DNA from: Gymnorhina tibicen
Taxonomy: Eukaryota; Chordata; Aves; Passeriformes; Artamidae
Length of the DNA stretch: 64,000 bases
Reading direction: 5' to 3'
Assembly (NCBI GenBank): GCA_013399875.1
Contig: VXAZ01008129.1
Span: 1,169,668-1,233,667 of the forward strand
The position numbers and the translations under genes are program-made. Under the pieces are notes generated by a model that ran no database searches, was not told the origin of the DNA, and saw only the letters and a program-made list of their open reading frames with translations. Positions within the stretch are counted from its first letter, which is position 1. Each line of letters opens with the position of its first letter. Of the stretch, positions 50,001 to 63,469 are shown in pieces.

Positions 50001-52705
50001 CATAGAAGAAAGCTGACTGTGCGCTCCCTTTGAAGTACAAAATGCCACTAACAAAGAAAAAAATGGAAAAAAATACAAAATTATCTTGCCCTTTCAGGGA
50101 AGCACCCAGAGGCACGGCTAGCACATGGTTACATGCAACAGGATCAGCAAAATGGAGCTTGTGAGCAATTGCTGCTTGCTCCAAGAAGTGACACCTGCGG
50201 AGCTCATCCAAAGGGGTCTGCAGCATTTCCATCACCTGCCACATCAACACCCATGGAGCCCAGGCATGCTGCTGTGTGCCACAGACTTATTTTGCAGGAA
50301 GAATTTGGAGCAGTACCCTCATCTGGTCCTTTTCTAAGCAGGGCAGAGAGTAAAGATTTAACTGCTGTTTGTTAGAAATGAGGAAGCTTCAGCAAAGTTT
50401 CAGGAGGGCCTTTTTGGGGTGTTTTTTTTTTGGTAAGCACAGTTTCTGTTCTTTAGAATTAGAGAGCTGTGCAGTTTCTGGAGCCCTGGGAAATCACTGA
50501 CAGAGCACATCAGCATCAGTGGAAGATATTCTGCATTTTGCTCTTCCTACTAGAGATGTCACATTGACCAACAAGCCATCCTCGGAGCCCAGCAATACTC
50601 ATGGAGATGCCAGGGTAAGCAGGGGACCAGGCAGTCTCAAGCTCCTGCCACCCAAACGCCAAGACAACAGGTGTGACTGGTAACTCCTAACCCATGAGGC
50701 TGGAAACAGCAGAGCATTAAAGGGCAGATCCACAGACAGAAGGAACTCAGACCGATTTAGATTTCCCTTTCCTGCCCTAATTTTTCTGAAAGTCATGTCA
50801 CCCTCCTTGGACAGAGCCACCCAGGCCTTTAACAGCACTTTTGTCACCTGCAGCAGCGTGTGGTCCCTGCTCAGATCCAGTCCTCCACACAGGGATAGCT
50901 TGAGCATCTCAGTTACCCCATTATAGCACCTGGAGCCACGTTAGGAGCCCGTCCTAACACTTGGCAGAACTCAGCAATGGGGTAGTTATTGGACTTGTCA
51001 CACTGCAATAAAAAGTCACTTTTTTTTCCAGGACAAAGCTGCTGCTTGTGAAAACAACACCCTAACAATTTAATGCAAAAGCAGGAATATTGAGAAGCAG
51101 TGGTATTTGGTCCTATCAGTGCCCACTCCGCTCCAGGACCCCTCTCTACAGAGACTGTCAAGCACTCCAAGCATTGCAGGCATTTCTGATAACAAGCCTG
51201 CTACCACCGAGTCTGACCTCCAAGCACAGGACTTGTTTGTTGACTTGTATGTGGTTTGTTAGTTTATTTGAGTCAGAGCGAGCTCTTTGAGGAACAAGAT
51301 GGGAAATGAGAGAGGGAGGAAGAAAATCACTAGTAAAATCATACAAATCAGAAGAAGAAAGAACTTGTACAGGAAAGAGCATCCTTGACTTTTGGAAGCG
51401 TGTCTGCGCCACACAGAGACACACATCTTATGACAGATGTTAAAGCATTACAGTCCATTAAATGAAGGAATTAATAGGGTTATTGGAAAGCTAGAGCTGT
51501 GCTAAGTGTAACAGGAGATCACAAGTGAAAGAGGCAATTTAATATTTGAGAAAGCTGTTGGACTGAGGAACACTCAGCCACGTACATCCAGTGTGACCAC
51601 AAGCAAGGGCACCTTGCAGAGGACCACATGTGCACCCAGAGGGGCAACATCCCTGCTAGCCAAGCTAGCAACCAGGGAAGCTGGTTGATATCCCACAATC
51701 TCCTCTGCTTGCCAGTGCAATCGTAGCCATGGCCATGCTGGAAAAGCAGGGAAGGAGGAAGATACCCCAGAATTTAAGCACTGGAAAATAGAGAAAGCAC
51801 TAGTTTAAGAAGCTTCATCAAGAAGAAATCCTAGGAGGGTTGTCTGAAATTTCAGGCTGGTTATTGCAGGCTAACAAAATTGTAAGTAAATGGAAACAGA
51901 GTCCTTTGCAATTGCATGTGTGCCAGATTTAAAAAGGATGCACCACAGCTGGGTCTACCCAGGTCAATAATAAGTAACAAAACCCAGTGACTTTTGTCAT
52001 CCTACAATTTCTCAGAAGCAGCATTTCCAAACCACCTCCATCTGCAAATAAAGTGTTAAGAGGTGGGGTGAAAACAACCCAAACAAAATATCCTTAAGAA
52101 CAACTGAACCTTCTCCATTTCTCCCTGAATTTCAAACTTGCTCCACCCTCCCTCCTGCCAGGTCTCACCTTGCCATGGCTTTTCTCCACCTTTCGGAAAC
52201 ACTTGTTCAAGGAGAGGTTGTGTCGGACCGAGTTCTTCCAGCCAGTGGGGGCCGTGGCGAAGTAGGGGAAGCGGTCCAGGATCCAGCTGTAGATTTCTTT
52301 GACTGGCAAGCTCTTGTTGGGGGACTGCTCAATCGCCATGTAAATGAGAAGGCTGAAAGAGTAAGGGGGTTTGGAAGTGGAGGACTTTTTCTCAGGGTTC
52401 TGGTAGCAGGATGGTGAGAAGGATGGCACGCTGTCGCCCTCGATGTCGTACAAGGGGCTAACGATTGGAAGGCCCTCGCTGCCGAGGCTGAAGTTTGTTA
52501 GCAGGTTAGTACTTTCGTGCAGCCAGTTCAAATTTGTGAGCTCATCATCTGCCGAATCTCTGTCCACCACGGTGGCCTTTGGCTTGCCGGCGTCGCCCGC
52601 GTCAGGCAGGCTGCCCATCCCATGGCACTGCCGTAGTCCTGCGGCTTTTTCTGCTCCGGGCGTTTCAGCTTTCTTATCCGGAGTCATTCCAGTGACTGGA
52701 CCCAT
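37491..52705 (-). CDS. FOXN2: FOXN2 coding region, complete (437 residues)
   Basis: Five GT-AG exons join in frame to 438 codons including TAA. The protein is forkhead box N2 (HTLF), a nuclear sequence-specific DNA-binding factor of the FOXN2/FOXN3 branch; human length is about 431 as I recall. Residues 1-100 are the conserved N-terminus ([34 protein letters not shown]). The forkhead domain spans about 112-208, from [15 protein letters not shown] through recognition helix [15 protein letters not shown] to [15 protein letters not shown] serine-rich stretch ([10 protein letters not shown], 322-331), an acidic stretch (347-366) and the shared FOXN2/3 C-terminal motif [16 protein letters not shown] (401-416) follow. 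Basic clusters near 275-278 and 434-437 could be nuclear signals. Confidence 0.97.
38468..38536 (-). CDS. FOXN2: FOXN2 fourth coding exon (residues 243-266, split)
   Basis: 69 nt, phase 1/1. Acceptor CTGCTTCACAG, donor GTAAGC. Encodes [20 protein letters not shown] and MLD, matching the DIDAA.AMMLLNT motif shared by FOXN2 and FOXN3. Confidence 0.95.
38596..38625. repeat. (AT)n(AC)n(AT)n microsatellite
   Basis: Thirty bases of alternating purine-pyrimidine sequence, AT then AC then AT, about 60 bp upstream of the 69-nt FOXN2 exon. Confidence 0.85.
41563..41627 (-). CDS. FOXN2: FOXN2 third coding exon (residues 221-243, split)
   Basis: 65 nt, phase 2 in, phase 1 out. Acceptor TTTCTTTTTCAG, donor GTAAAC. 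Encodes [20 protein letters not shown] and LK. SPHYL..V..QN matches the family. Because the exon is short and both phases are non-zero, it is recognised only through the splice sites and the frame of its neighbours. Confidence 0.93.
41628..45239 (-). other. FOXN2 intron between coding exons 2 and 3
   Basis: 3.6 kb. A17-type run at 42560-42575. Frames at 43996-44370 and 44938-45225 (plus) have no domain or splice support. Nothing else recognised. Confidence 0.65.
45240..45364 (-). CDS. FOXN2: FOXN2 second coding exon (residues 180-221, split)
   Basis: 125 nt, phase 0 in, phase 2 out. Acceptor TTTGTTGCAG, donor GTAGGT. Encodes [20 protein letters not shown], the end of the forkhead domain, then [20 protein letters not shown] and P. 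The FYTPPASPP segment is not in the human sequence as I recall it. Confidence 0.95.
45365..52168 (-). other. FOXN2 intron between coding exons 1 and 2, splits the forkhead domain
   Basis: 6.8 kb, with GC content moderately higher than in PPP1R21 introns, hence many open frames of 60-120 codons on both strands. None shows domain motifs. A T/A-rich stretch at 49049-49098 has loose TTTATTTTACT repeats. No mobile element recognised. Confidence 0.65.
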
Positions 52706-52719
52706 TTATCTTGATTGGT
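52169..52719 (-). CDS. FOXN2: FOXN2 first coding exon (residues 1-179)
   Basis: Acceptor CTTTGTTGCAG at 52720-52722, 14 nt of 5' UTR (52706-52719), then ATG at 52703-52705 and 537 coding nt to donor GTGAGA (phase 0). Starts [20 protein letters not shown] as in other FOXN2 proteins. Contains KPPYSF (112-117) and NSVRHNLSL (158-166), and ends KVEKSHGK inside the forkhead domain. The intron inside the domain after GK is characteristic of this subfamily. Confidence 0.97.
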
Positions 52720-55700
52720 CTGCAACAAAGGAGATGGGCAGCAATCAGTGCAAACCACCACAATCACATCCAGCAGGAGCCCACCAAACGCAAGTGCAGG
52801 GCTGCACCTTCCCCATGCTGTGCACAAACACTGAAGTCACTGGTAAGAGCCAGGGTCCAACAGGAGCCTCCCTGTAAACTCAAAAGCACGTGTTAACTCC
52901 CCTTGATTTATAAGCACAACTTATGGGAAGCACTTGGAAACTGCTGTATCTAAAAGCACCAACTCAGACACAGAAATAATAGCTATTTTGATGTCATTAT
53001 CTGAAACCTGGAAAAAACCTTAGCAGGTTATGATCTAATCCTTTCAGCTCTCATACTAACTCTTAAGTTACTCATTAGATTGTAAACTGACCCTGTTTAG
53101 AAGTGTTTGCCTTTGGTGTCCAAAGAGTGAAAGAGGAATTGCAAAACTTAAATCAGCATGAAGTCTATTTGTGGTCTCAGTGCAAATGAAGTCTTTGAAA
53201 CCCCCTACAAGTCACAGTCATTCCCAAGTGCTGCTGCCTGTTTCTACCAGGGGAAGATCTGGCCAGCCTATCAGTTCATCAGCTGGGTCCCACAGAGCTG
53301 CCTGGGTCCAAAAGATCCTTTTCCTCTCCTGCAAGGGCTTGCTGCCCTAAAAGGGGGAAAAAAGGGCTTCCCTGCAAAGCAGAGGATGCTGGGACCAGCT
53401 CTCAACAAGAGGGGACCATCCACTGGGGTGGCAGTTCAGACCTGGTGCAGGAATAATGGCTGACCATTTAAGATTAAAAAAAAACCCCGAAACAACAAAA
53501 CACTAAAAACCTAATGGTAAAATTATTATCTATAAAAAACTGCCACACAGAATGCACAGTCTAACAGGCTACCCGTGCTGTAGAGGCATTACACCAACAA
53601 AAACCACCTTGCTTTCAGAGTTTTGAAAGGGGTCTTCTAGCAAACTATGTTATGGAAACAGCTGGGTTTTTTTCCTGCTGATGTGAACATGTTAGAGCTT
53701 CGCTGCACCCACAGCTTTGGCCAACACAGCTGAAGTACAGAGCAACAAAACTGCTGTACAGATGCAGGGTGTGTACACATACACACACGTACACTACAGA
53801 CATAAAGCACTCCAACTATGGACACTGTTTACCAGCGAAGCTGAAGCTCATATTAACTCTAAAAAGATCCAACAAAACAACCAAACAAAAACCCAAACCC
53901 CAGTCCAGTTCCCTGTCCCTGTAAGTGCTATCACTCTGGTTTCATGCTCCAGCTCCCAGTGCCAGAGCTTGAGACAAGGACAGTTTCCATATCACGTCTC
54001 ACCAGACAGCTCTACTGGACAGCAGTTACTGGATGCTCCCTTACACCAGTCTGCAGTAAACACTTGTCTCCTTGCACTTCCATCTTCTCCTGCAAAGTGT
54101 CCACTGCCTGGCTGTGCCACCCCCAGACCCACCAGCTCTAACCTGGCAGCCTCACCGTGTCCACAGCAGTACACTGCCCAGCCTCCTTATTTTGGAGAAG
54201 GGGAATGAGACGTGCAATGGAGGAGTGACATGGTGACACAGAAAGGCAAGAGGATAATCCATTTTATGCTCCCCAGTCCTGCCAGCCCCTGCCTGGTGCC
54301 AGGCAGTCATGAGGTGCAGAATTTGTGCCTCCCCCAGGAAATACACCGTGTTTCCCACCAGCAATTTTTGCCCCTCTCTTCATCTGCTCATACGCTCGTG
54401 CACCAGCTATTGCAAAGCTGTGTTGACAACAGCACCTGCACTTATGCTTACCAGTAGCAGTGCTGGAAAACATCCATAAATTTTTTATTTTCTGTTTCTT
54501 ATTTCTATTAAGTGCAGGGACGGGTATGATTAACTACCAGCTCAGTCAGTATTAAAAAAAAGAAAAAAATTAAAGCAAAGTGAGCTGCTCAAATAGCTGG
54601 TCAAAAATAGCTTTGCTCTCCCTACAATTTACTTCTCCCCCAAGGCACCAGAGCAGATTTATATTGGCAGTCAGCAATGGCTGGCTTTAAACACAGCCAT
54701 GTATACATATGCTCATGTCACTTCTTCAATCCTTTCTTAAATTAAAAAAAACCAAACAAAGAGCTAGTGATAAAATTCATACAGTGAGACAAACCCCAAC
54801 TCTGCTGCAATGCGAGCTGCTCCGTTCTCCTTATAATGATTAACTCTGCCCCTTGTTCAGCACCTCTTTAGGCAGCTACACAGGAGCTTACACCTCACAG
54901 CCATGTTTTGGTAATTTTAGCTCTCGGTTCATGTTGCACGAAATCTCCCTTTACAAATCTTCCGTCAGCATGGCAGATCAAGAACATGCATGTGCTCACA
55001 CACACATGCAAGTCTGAGGTCACAGTATTAATTTCTTAGGGAAAACAGGGCAATAAAGTCTGTTTTCAACACAGAAATGGCCTGGGCACGCTGAGTCTTC
55101 TCAAAAATGTAAGGGAAAAAATGTAACAACTTATTAAGCTGGCACTTATATTCAGGTAGACTTTGTGGTGTCAATGCACTACTTGTTTGCACGCTATTAT
55201 GTTTTAGCAGAGAATCATTAGCATAATTAATGCTCTACTTGAAAATAAAAATTATTTGCAGGTAATACTGCAAATAATATACTTACAGTAAATAACATCG
55301 GTTGGTGCCATGTTTCTCTTAGCAGATGCATTACAAAATTCCACACATCTCATTACCTTCTTATCCTAGTTCACCACCTCATACATCTTCTACATGAACA
55401 CATCAGAAATTAATTGTTTTTTCTAGAAAGGTATAAAGGCCATTATTAGACTATTATCAACTAATAAATAAGAAAAAATAAAATCACAGGAGCGACACCA
55501 GTGCCACTGGAGCACATCTGATGGCACACAAGCGGTCAGCTTGTGTGCTCTCCAGAACACCTCTTCATTCACACAGACCCTTAATGACCCCCAAAATCCA
55601 GATTTTTTTTTTTCTTCATGTGTGCTCTGATTGCCTATAAGCAGACACGACTGTGAGAACACAGCTTCCAAGCTGTCATTTTCAAGATTACCTCTTCCAA

Positions 55701-58700
55701 TATTTGGGGTTTAATGTTTTACATAAGGGTCATGGGATTCACCAAAGTCATCTTTGCTGTAAGCTGGCAGGGTTTTGTGCTCAGGGATGACCCAGCAGAA
55801 AAACCACAGTAAGAGCACGGAGAGCAAACTGTGAGAAGGGAAGAGCACAGAAGCAGCTCTCCAGTGCAGATGTTTTGATAATTCCCATGGGGACAGCCCC
55901 AGCCCTGCAAGCAGAGCCACAAGGCAACCTCCAGCCAGGCACATGCAAAAATGATATGCTTTAAGCACACCTCTGAGAAACCTGGAAGAGTTTGTGCTCT
56001 GCCCGTGTGCTTTACTCTACCAATGAGTACAGAGTGACACAGCACACGGCTGTTCACTGGTATTTACACTTCCAACTGGAAGCAGTGCCTCATACATCCA
56101 AATCCTACGGAACTCAAGCACCTATCTCCTGTTAGCACCTTCAAAAGAAAGGCCAACCAAAACATTTACCCCTCAAAGTATCACAATGGAGGTGCACATA
56201 ATCTTGCATGGTAATTACAGACAGAGGACTATGATTCCAGGGTAAGAAGATTAAAAGGCTGCCAAGTCAACTGAGGTTGCTCAAATAAAAGTTAGGTTGC
56301 ATCAGGAAAGAGGTGAGAGAGACAACCTTCTTCCAGCAGTCTGATTTTTGGCATCACATAAAAGCCAGGAGCAGACCTCCCTGCTAATCCATGCCAGTCC
56401 AGCACCCCAAACCCAGTGAAGACATGCTCTTCCAGAGCACTCACCACCCAAGCAGCAGAGCCCGGGTCCGAAGGGGCTGATTAAGGCTGCAGGTGTATCA
56501 AGGCAGCAGTCAGGTTCAGAAAAGCACAAAGAGATTGGGGGAGACTCAATGTCTCAAAGACATTTTTTGCAGCCTCCTCTCAAACTCACTGGAGAGCTAA
56601 ATTTGGGAAAGGTTATGAGCGCTGAAAGCTGCTCAGCCTAGCAGAGCACATCTGGGTTAAGCCAGGTTTTTGTGCCCCCATAAACACCCCCAGCTATAAC
56701 TGAATTTCGATGGAAGACCTTGAGCACCGCTACATTCTGCCACAGGAGCAAATGCTTTGATGTGTGAGCATTTAATGAAGACAAAGTTGCTTTAATGAAG
56801 GCCAACCACTTAACGACACTGGAAGTCCACTTGGGCATATCCTCAGGCAAGCAGGGAAGCACGTTTATTTTGCAGCAGCCCTTCTTGGAAGAAGTCTCAG
56901 CTCCAGCAGAATCCAGGCCCAAAGGACAAGGCTGTGGCAGATGCCACCATCCCACCAAAGGTGACCTCCTCCAAACTCAGCAGCATTGCAGCTGTAAGTG
57001 TACAGGTATCATTTTAGTACTCTGGCCACCACACTTGGACTCACTGACCTGGCAAGAAAGAATTCAGCCTTTTTGTCAGAAGATGCCACAGCCTTGTCCA
57101 TGCCAAGTTAGCATGAGAGCTGAGCTGCTGTTGCTGCTTGATCCTTCTTTACAGTGGCATCAGATGAAAGGTGCCCTTTTGGCACCTGCACAGCATCAGT
57201 GCCCCAGGTTAGGACAACCTTCTCCACAACTAAATGCACCTCTTTATTTCTGCAGGACCAGCTGAGCAACTAGGTCACCTCTGCTAATAGTGGCAAGACC
57301 TGGAGCCTGACAACAGTGCAATGATTTCCCTCCAGGTTTAAAAAATAATAATAATAAAAAAAAAATCTTACATGCACTGCCCAAGTCTGAGGAGTTGAAT
57401 ATAATTTTAATCCAGGGAAAGAGATTTTCAGCCATATCACACTTAGATTAATGACAGCAGCTCTGCACCCATTCTCTCCACAACAAGTTCAGGGTATGCA
57501 GCCTTAAAGCAGTGTGTGCCTTACACACAACTTCTGTCCTGACACAAACAGGCTCTGTAAGAGTATTTAAGATCATTGCTACGTGCTTTTGCATGCAAAC
57601 AACTACACCAACAGCAAACTCCTCTATTCATTTTTCATATTCCCTTGCATCTACAAGAGGCATAAGGGCTTGTCCTGACTTAAACACATCAATGGGTGTT
57701 GTCAAAACAGCCCAAGAATTACACAAATAAAGGATTGTCACTGCTCACCTACTCAAGCTGGCGATAAACTTCCAAGTCATCGTGCACACAGCATTGGACC
57801 ACCTACAAGTCTTTGCATGTTGGAGGGAAGAGTGACAAAAAAAAAAAAAAAGAAAAATCCTGGCACAACTAATGAAAACCCATCAATAAAAAGCACTCAT
57901 CGGCCTGACCAGGAGCACTAAAAAGGATGACACCAAACCATTTTGCCCCCTACTAATACAACCTTTTCCCCCCACACGCCTCCTTTGTCTCAAGCTGCCC
58001 ATGCCCTGCACACCTCACACCCCTGCTCGAGGTCAGCTGAGATCCTCCCCGCCCCAGCCCTGAGAAAGGCCTATATTTGATTATGACACTATATGATGTC
58101 ACGTATCCAAGACAACTAAAGGCATTACAGTCTTCTGAGCATAAAACCACCTCTCAGCCATAGATTTCAGCAGGCTGGGACCCAGTGTCTGTGGAAGAGA
58201 TGAACCTCTGGTTGACAAAGGACATCCAGAGATGCTCCCTGGGGCAGCACCGACAGCAGGCAGGGCCCTTCCTGCTCCTCCTGGCTTGCAAAGCGGGGGA
58301 AAATTAAAAATAATGGTTAAAAAAAAAAAAAAATTTAAAAGGCAGTTATCACCTTCTCAAATCCAGCCTGAAAATAAAACCAACCAGCCAAAGGACTGGA
58401 CAAGCCATAAGCTCAGGGGCTTCAGTTGAACCCCGGCATTGGTGGGCTCAAAGGGGAAGAGAGGTTTTCCAGGGATTTGTGGAAATACTTCCAAGGCTCT
58501 CTCATGTCAGTGTTCTCTCACGTTCTCTCACACCCTGTGATACAATTAAAGGCAGGGTGGGGAAAAAAAGTAATGAAAAGCAATTCAAAGATCCAATATT
58601 AAGAAAAGTTAAGAAACCCTGCAAAAGGGAAGGGATTAAATAAACCCTTATCATAGCCCAGGAAAGGGCAGGGAGCAAGAGGAAGATTTCATCTAATTTT

Positions 58701-61700
58701 TTTCATAAAAGTTTGCATTTTTTCATTAAATACACATATATACACATACATACGTGGGTTTGTGTTTGAAACAAATATCTGAAAGGAAAATGATATGTGA
58801 ACTCAGACATGCCCTGACCTCAATCCAGACCCTGTGCACAGCCCAGAGCCCCTGGGACATTTATTCCAGTGCTGCTTTCAGAGACTTTGCAAACGTGAAG
58901 CCTTTCCAAAGGCTGCAGTCACTGTTGGACCTGGTTCCCTGTGCCTCAGATTTAAAACATGCACATGAAAACAGTCTAACAGAGAAATTGGGATATGAAA
59001 ATAATTTTTAAAAAACCCAAACCCAATCAAGCAGCGAAATCTAAACTACTAAGAAAAACCTTTGGTGTCAAAAAAAGGGGAGAGAAGGGAAATAAGTGCT
59101 TTCAAGAAAAATGCTTTACAGCCAATAGTAGCTTTTCAAGAGATGCTTATGGGTCATTTTCCTTAAACGAAATACTGTGCTTGCTAAGTGGACTAAAATG
59201 CAAAAAAATTGTAAACCATTGATATGTTCACAAGTGAGCAAATGCCTTTGAGCAAATGATTTGCGCAATAATTCTGATGCTAATTCCCTTTCCAGGGTAA
59301 CCCTTCCGTGTGTTTCTCCACCATCCTCTTGAAAGAGAAGTGAACACAGCTACATTTCAGCTGGTGTCAGTACCAATTCACCAATACTAGAAAACATAAA
59401 GCTATCTTTTCCATACAGCTTTTCTGCCTTTAAAGTACCAAAACTCCTGATTTCCAGTGGAAAATCAACAATTTGAAGCTTCACCCCAAGTGACTCTTCT
59501 TACAGATTTAACTGGAAAGCACCTCTGGAGCTGTATCACTAAACCACATCATTGGTACAACTTTGTGACTGCAAAGCTGTCCCCAGTTGCTGCTTCCCAG
59601 CTCCTGCTCCCAGAGTTTTCCTCCAGAGCCCAGGGAAGGCAAAGAAACGCTCTTCGCTGTGCTGACCTCCCTGGCCAACTTGCTTTTAGTTTTATTCCAC
59701 CAGTGTTGAACTTGGCTTTCTGTTTAAACAAACAAACAAATCCTCCTACTTTTGACTACTCGACATCCCAATATCAAACCAAACTGGCTGATAACTGGTC
59801 GGGGATGATCCTCACAGACCAGAGGATGAGGGATGAGTGGCTGCTGCTTAGCAGCAAGCTTCCCAGCTCCCTCTCCTTCAGCTCTACTTCACAAAACTTT
59901 TCCACGCACCAAGTTCTCTCCCTATGCAGTACTCAGCTTTTAGGCAACCACGTACTTGCCCCAAATCTAAGCACCACAAAATCCAGTGACACTGTTGAAA
60001 AGAAAGCACAGGACCACGCTTAAACTGGGAAACTAAAACCAGTGACACACTGCAAGTTAGGAATGCACTGAAAATAACCTGAGAGAAGACACGAAGACTG
60101 AGTGTGCAGAAGAGTAGGGGTGGGAGGTGATGCCCGCAGCAGTCAATTTAATGGAGTCCCTAACATTCCCTAACCCTTGAGGAAAAAGTAGGGAGTGCTA
60201 AGTCTAGTCTGAACATAATGGGAAAAAATTTTGAATGCACAAAGCAAAAAAAAGGTCAAAATCCACATCACTGACTTTCAGTATAAGTATTCCTATCTGC
60301 AAATTCCTGGCTTCTCTTAAAACGGTCCTGGTGCCCCTGGAGCAACCACTCAGTAAAACGGGTATTCCTGCCCCAAACACAGCTGCCAGGCTTCTCAGCT
60401 GCTGACCATACAGGCCAGCACTGAGCGCTCAACAGCACTCTCCCAACCTGGAGTGACCCAGCCCTCGTGCTTCCACAGCCATAATGTTTTACAGGGAGCA
60501 GGCAGAGTACCAGGGGTCATAAAGATGCTGGCTGGCATCAGGCAGCACTTCTTCCATTCCATGTAATTTATTACCCAAGCACAGTGAGCTGTCTCTTCTT
60601 GCTGACCTAAACTGTATTTTGGAAGCACCGTGGAACATCACTGCGTGCTTTTACCCAGCACGGTGAGGATGAGGTGGAGAGCTCACTATCACCCAGCAAT
60701 ATCACCAAATTAGCACGTGTAACGTGACAGGGAACAAACACACACCTCTCACACAGAAAGATCCAGCCAGGAAAAAAGTGAAGCAGCATCTCATGGTTTT
60801 CTTGTGTCTTCTCCGGGAGCTGCTGGATCTGGAAGGAGACACCCCACACGCAGCCACAAGGACAGGGTTTGCAGCCTGCAAGCGAGCACTTGTTGAGAGG
60901 AGAGCCGGGCGCTGCCGTGAGTCACCCCGAGCCGCCGCAGCAGCGACGCGGCGCAGGAAGTTGCCCAACACCATTTCAGTTGTGCAGCGGCAATACACAC
61001 ACACACATGCTGGGACGAGGCACTCGCTGCCTCCATCTACTTCCCTCAGGAAAAGTTACCATCAGTGCAGTGACATCCTATAGATGAGCTTACACGAAAT
61101 GCACTCACTGGGAGGGGAGGAACTGCAACTGCTGCGCTGAGAAAACTCAAGGAGGCAAAGGGAATAACCCAGAAGTTGCACCTCTGCTAAAAGGTAGCGA
61201 GCATTAGTCCAGACTGCTGACAGCCATTTACTTACGGGGGACTAGAGGCTGCTTTTCACCCATTTGCAGCCAGGCAAGGAAAGCTGTGTTTCTCACAGCT
61301 TTTTTAGCATCACGGTAGTGCAGCAAGACTATCCCAAGGCAGGGAACACCATCAAGAGATGCATGGCAGCGGTGGCTGTGGGCACATTGTCACTCCTCCC
61401 AAGACCCATCCTTTCTGCCACCTTGCTGGCTATAATCCCTCTGTGCAGCTCCCTCTGATAAGGTATCACAAACCTGCACATGGAAAAAGTCTTCTGAGTG
61501 CCAGGGGTACCTCCTCTCATAAATATCAGCTCCTTTTAACCCCAACAACGAGTAGGCAAGGAGAGTCGGCAGGGCAGGAAGGTGGAATTACAATTCCAGT
61601 GAAATTAACATGAAAACTTCCGCTGCTGTTATGTGAACCAACAGTTCTGCATCAGAACTGCATGACTTTCTCACCAGTTTAAACTATATCCATGTACAGC

Positions 61701-63440
61701 ATCTTCAGATGCCAGACTATCTCATTCACCAGAAGACTTTGCCTTTGCTCAGCATGTCAGGTTTTCAAGTCTATTGCACTGAGTGGACAGAGCCCATGGT
61801 TAATGAAGACGGCAAAAATCAGCCTGACACGTCTCTAAACCTCTGTCTTCTTTCCAAGGCCCTCCATTCACTTGCCAGGCAGCACTTCTCGTTCAGCAGG
61901 ACCATTACACATGCCTCTATCTGCTCCATTACTTACTGGACTGGCACGTCCTGACACACAGAGTTGCTGGCAATGCTGGTGCCTTCAGTCCTGAGCTCTC
62001 TAGAGGACACTGAAAGGCTCCTCAAGCAGAAATTCCACGGGGGCTGGAGCTGTTGAGCCACCACACTCCTTGGTCGGCGTCCCTTTTAGACAAAAAATAT
62101 CTTACTTCTGGGCTGAAAAAATCCCTGAGGAGCTCCCTCAGCACAGCCCCAGCAGCAGCATCCAAAGCAGGTCACAACTTCATCCTCTGGTCTAGACACT
62201 ACCAACAAAGACATCAACCAGATTTTATTCCACAAAGGTCCCTGGGAGTGCTCAGAGCCGCATGCCTGGATTGATACAGGGCCAGTGCCTCCAGCTCCCT
62301 TCAGGACCTGCAGGGCAGCCAATGCAGCATCTCCACCACAGTCTGCAAGTGTAAACACCATGTACAGCAGCACTGCTCAGTTTATGGGCACTTCCGATAA
62401 CAAAAAAAAAAAACAACAAAAAACCACTAAAAGCACAGAAAAGTCCTATACTTATTTCAGGCAACTCAAACATACAAAGTGACAATCACCATCTCCTCTC
62501 TGTTTCTGCAAAAGTTAAGTGGCACAGCTGGACACAAGCGAGCCCCCAGCAGAAGCTGATCTGCTGCAGCAGCGCGCGGCTGAGGCCGGAGATAACACAC
62601 CCTGGCACCCGGCTAAGTTCATCAGCTCAAGCCCCGCGCTGCACTAATTGCTACTATAGAGCTTGCAGTTCAGACTTGTGTCCTACTACCTTCTGCAGAG
62701 CTTGGGAAATGTGAGTTGGCACCTGCCAAGAAAAAAAACAAACCAGCAACCTTCAAAGTAGTTCAAGTTTCCTGACATAAGATAATGCCAGCTTAATTTT
62801 TCCTGCAAAGATGTAGCATCACACCAGACTTCAAGGAGGGGAAAAAACCCCAATCCAAGAAACACAACAGAAGTTAAATGATTCACACGTCAATATATTA
62901 CAAGCCACATATTACTAAATCTGTCTAAATGTAAGCCCGCAGATAACAAGATTTGGGAAGTGTGTGTGTGCATATGTATGTATATATACACATATATACA
63001 TGGTAAATTGTATACAAAGTTATCCTGATTTTATAGATTAGACACAAAGCTAATCAAATTGCTTTCTCAGCATTTAAGTCCACCACAATTCAGCATGTTT
63101 TAACTCCACATTTAGCATACAGCATCCATCCACAGGCAGGCACCACGGCAGGAACATGAGTTTACTGGGTCCTCTTCAAGGTTATCCTTCATTTTATTTC
63201 TTTGTTCTTTTTATTCTTTGTTTGGGCCTTGTCATAACCCAAACCCTTACCAACAAAAGCCAGTTTCCGCTCCCACAGAACCTGAGCACCAAGCACGCCG
63301 GTGTGTCCAAGCGGGAGTAAGGCAGGAAGGCAGTGGGATGCTGCTCCGCTGCCGCCGCCACCAACTCATAGCCAACTTCACCAAAAAACCCCGAAAAAGA
63401 TGGAAAACTCCGAAGGGCCACGTGCATATCCCAGCCTCAC
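52720..63440 (-). other. FOXN2 intron 1 (inferred)
   Basis: About 10.7 kb between the 5' UTR acceptor at 52720 and the candidate first-exon donor at 63440. Holds A/T runs (57357-57366, 57837-57851, 58319-58333, 62401-62412), a small CpG-rich patch at 60868-60975 and an alternating TG/TA tract at 62961-63001. No coding exon recognised. Confidence 0.55.
62961..63001. repeat. (TG)5 and TATG/TA alternating microsatellite
   Basis: About 41 bases of purine-pyrimidine alternation: (TG)5, CATATG, TATG units and (TA)n with ACA interruptions. Simple repeat in the inferred FOXN2 intron 1. Confidence 0.8.
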
Positions 63441-63469
63441 CTCCAGCACTTCGCCAGCCGTTTCCTGGA

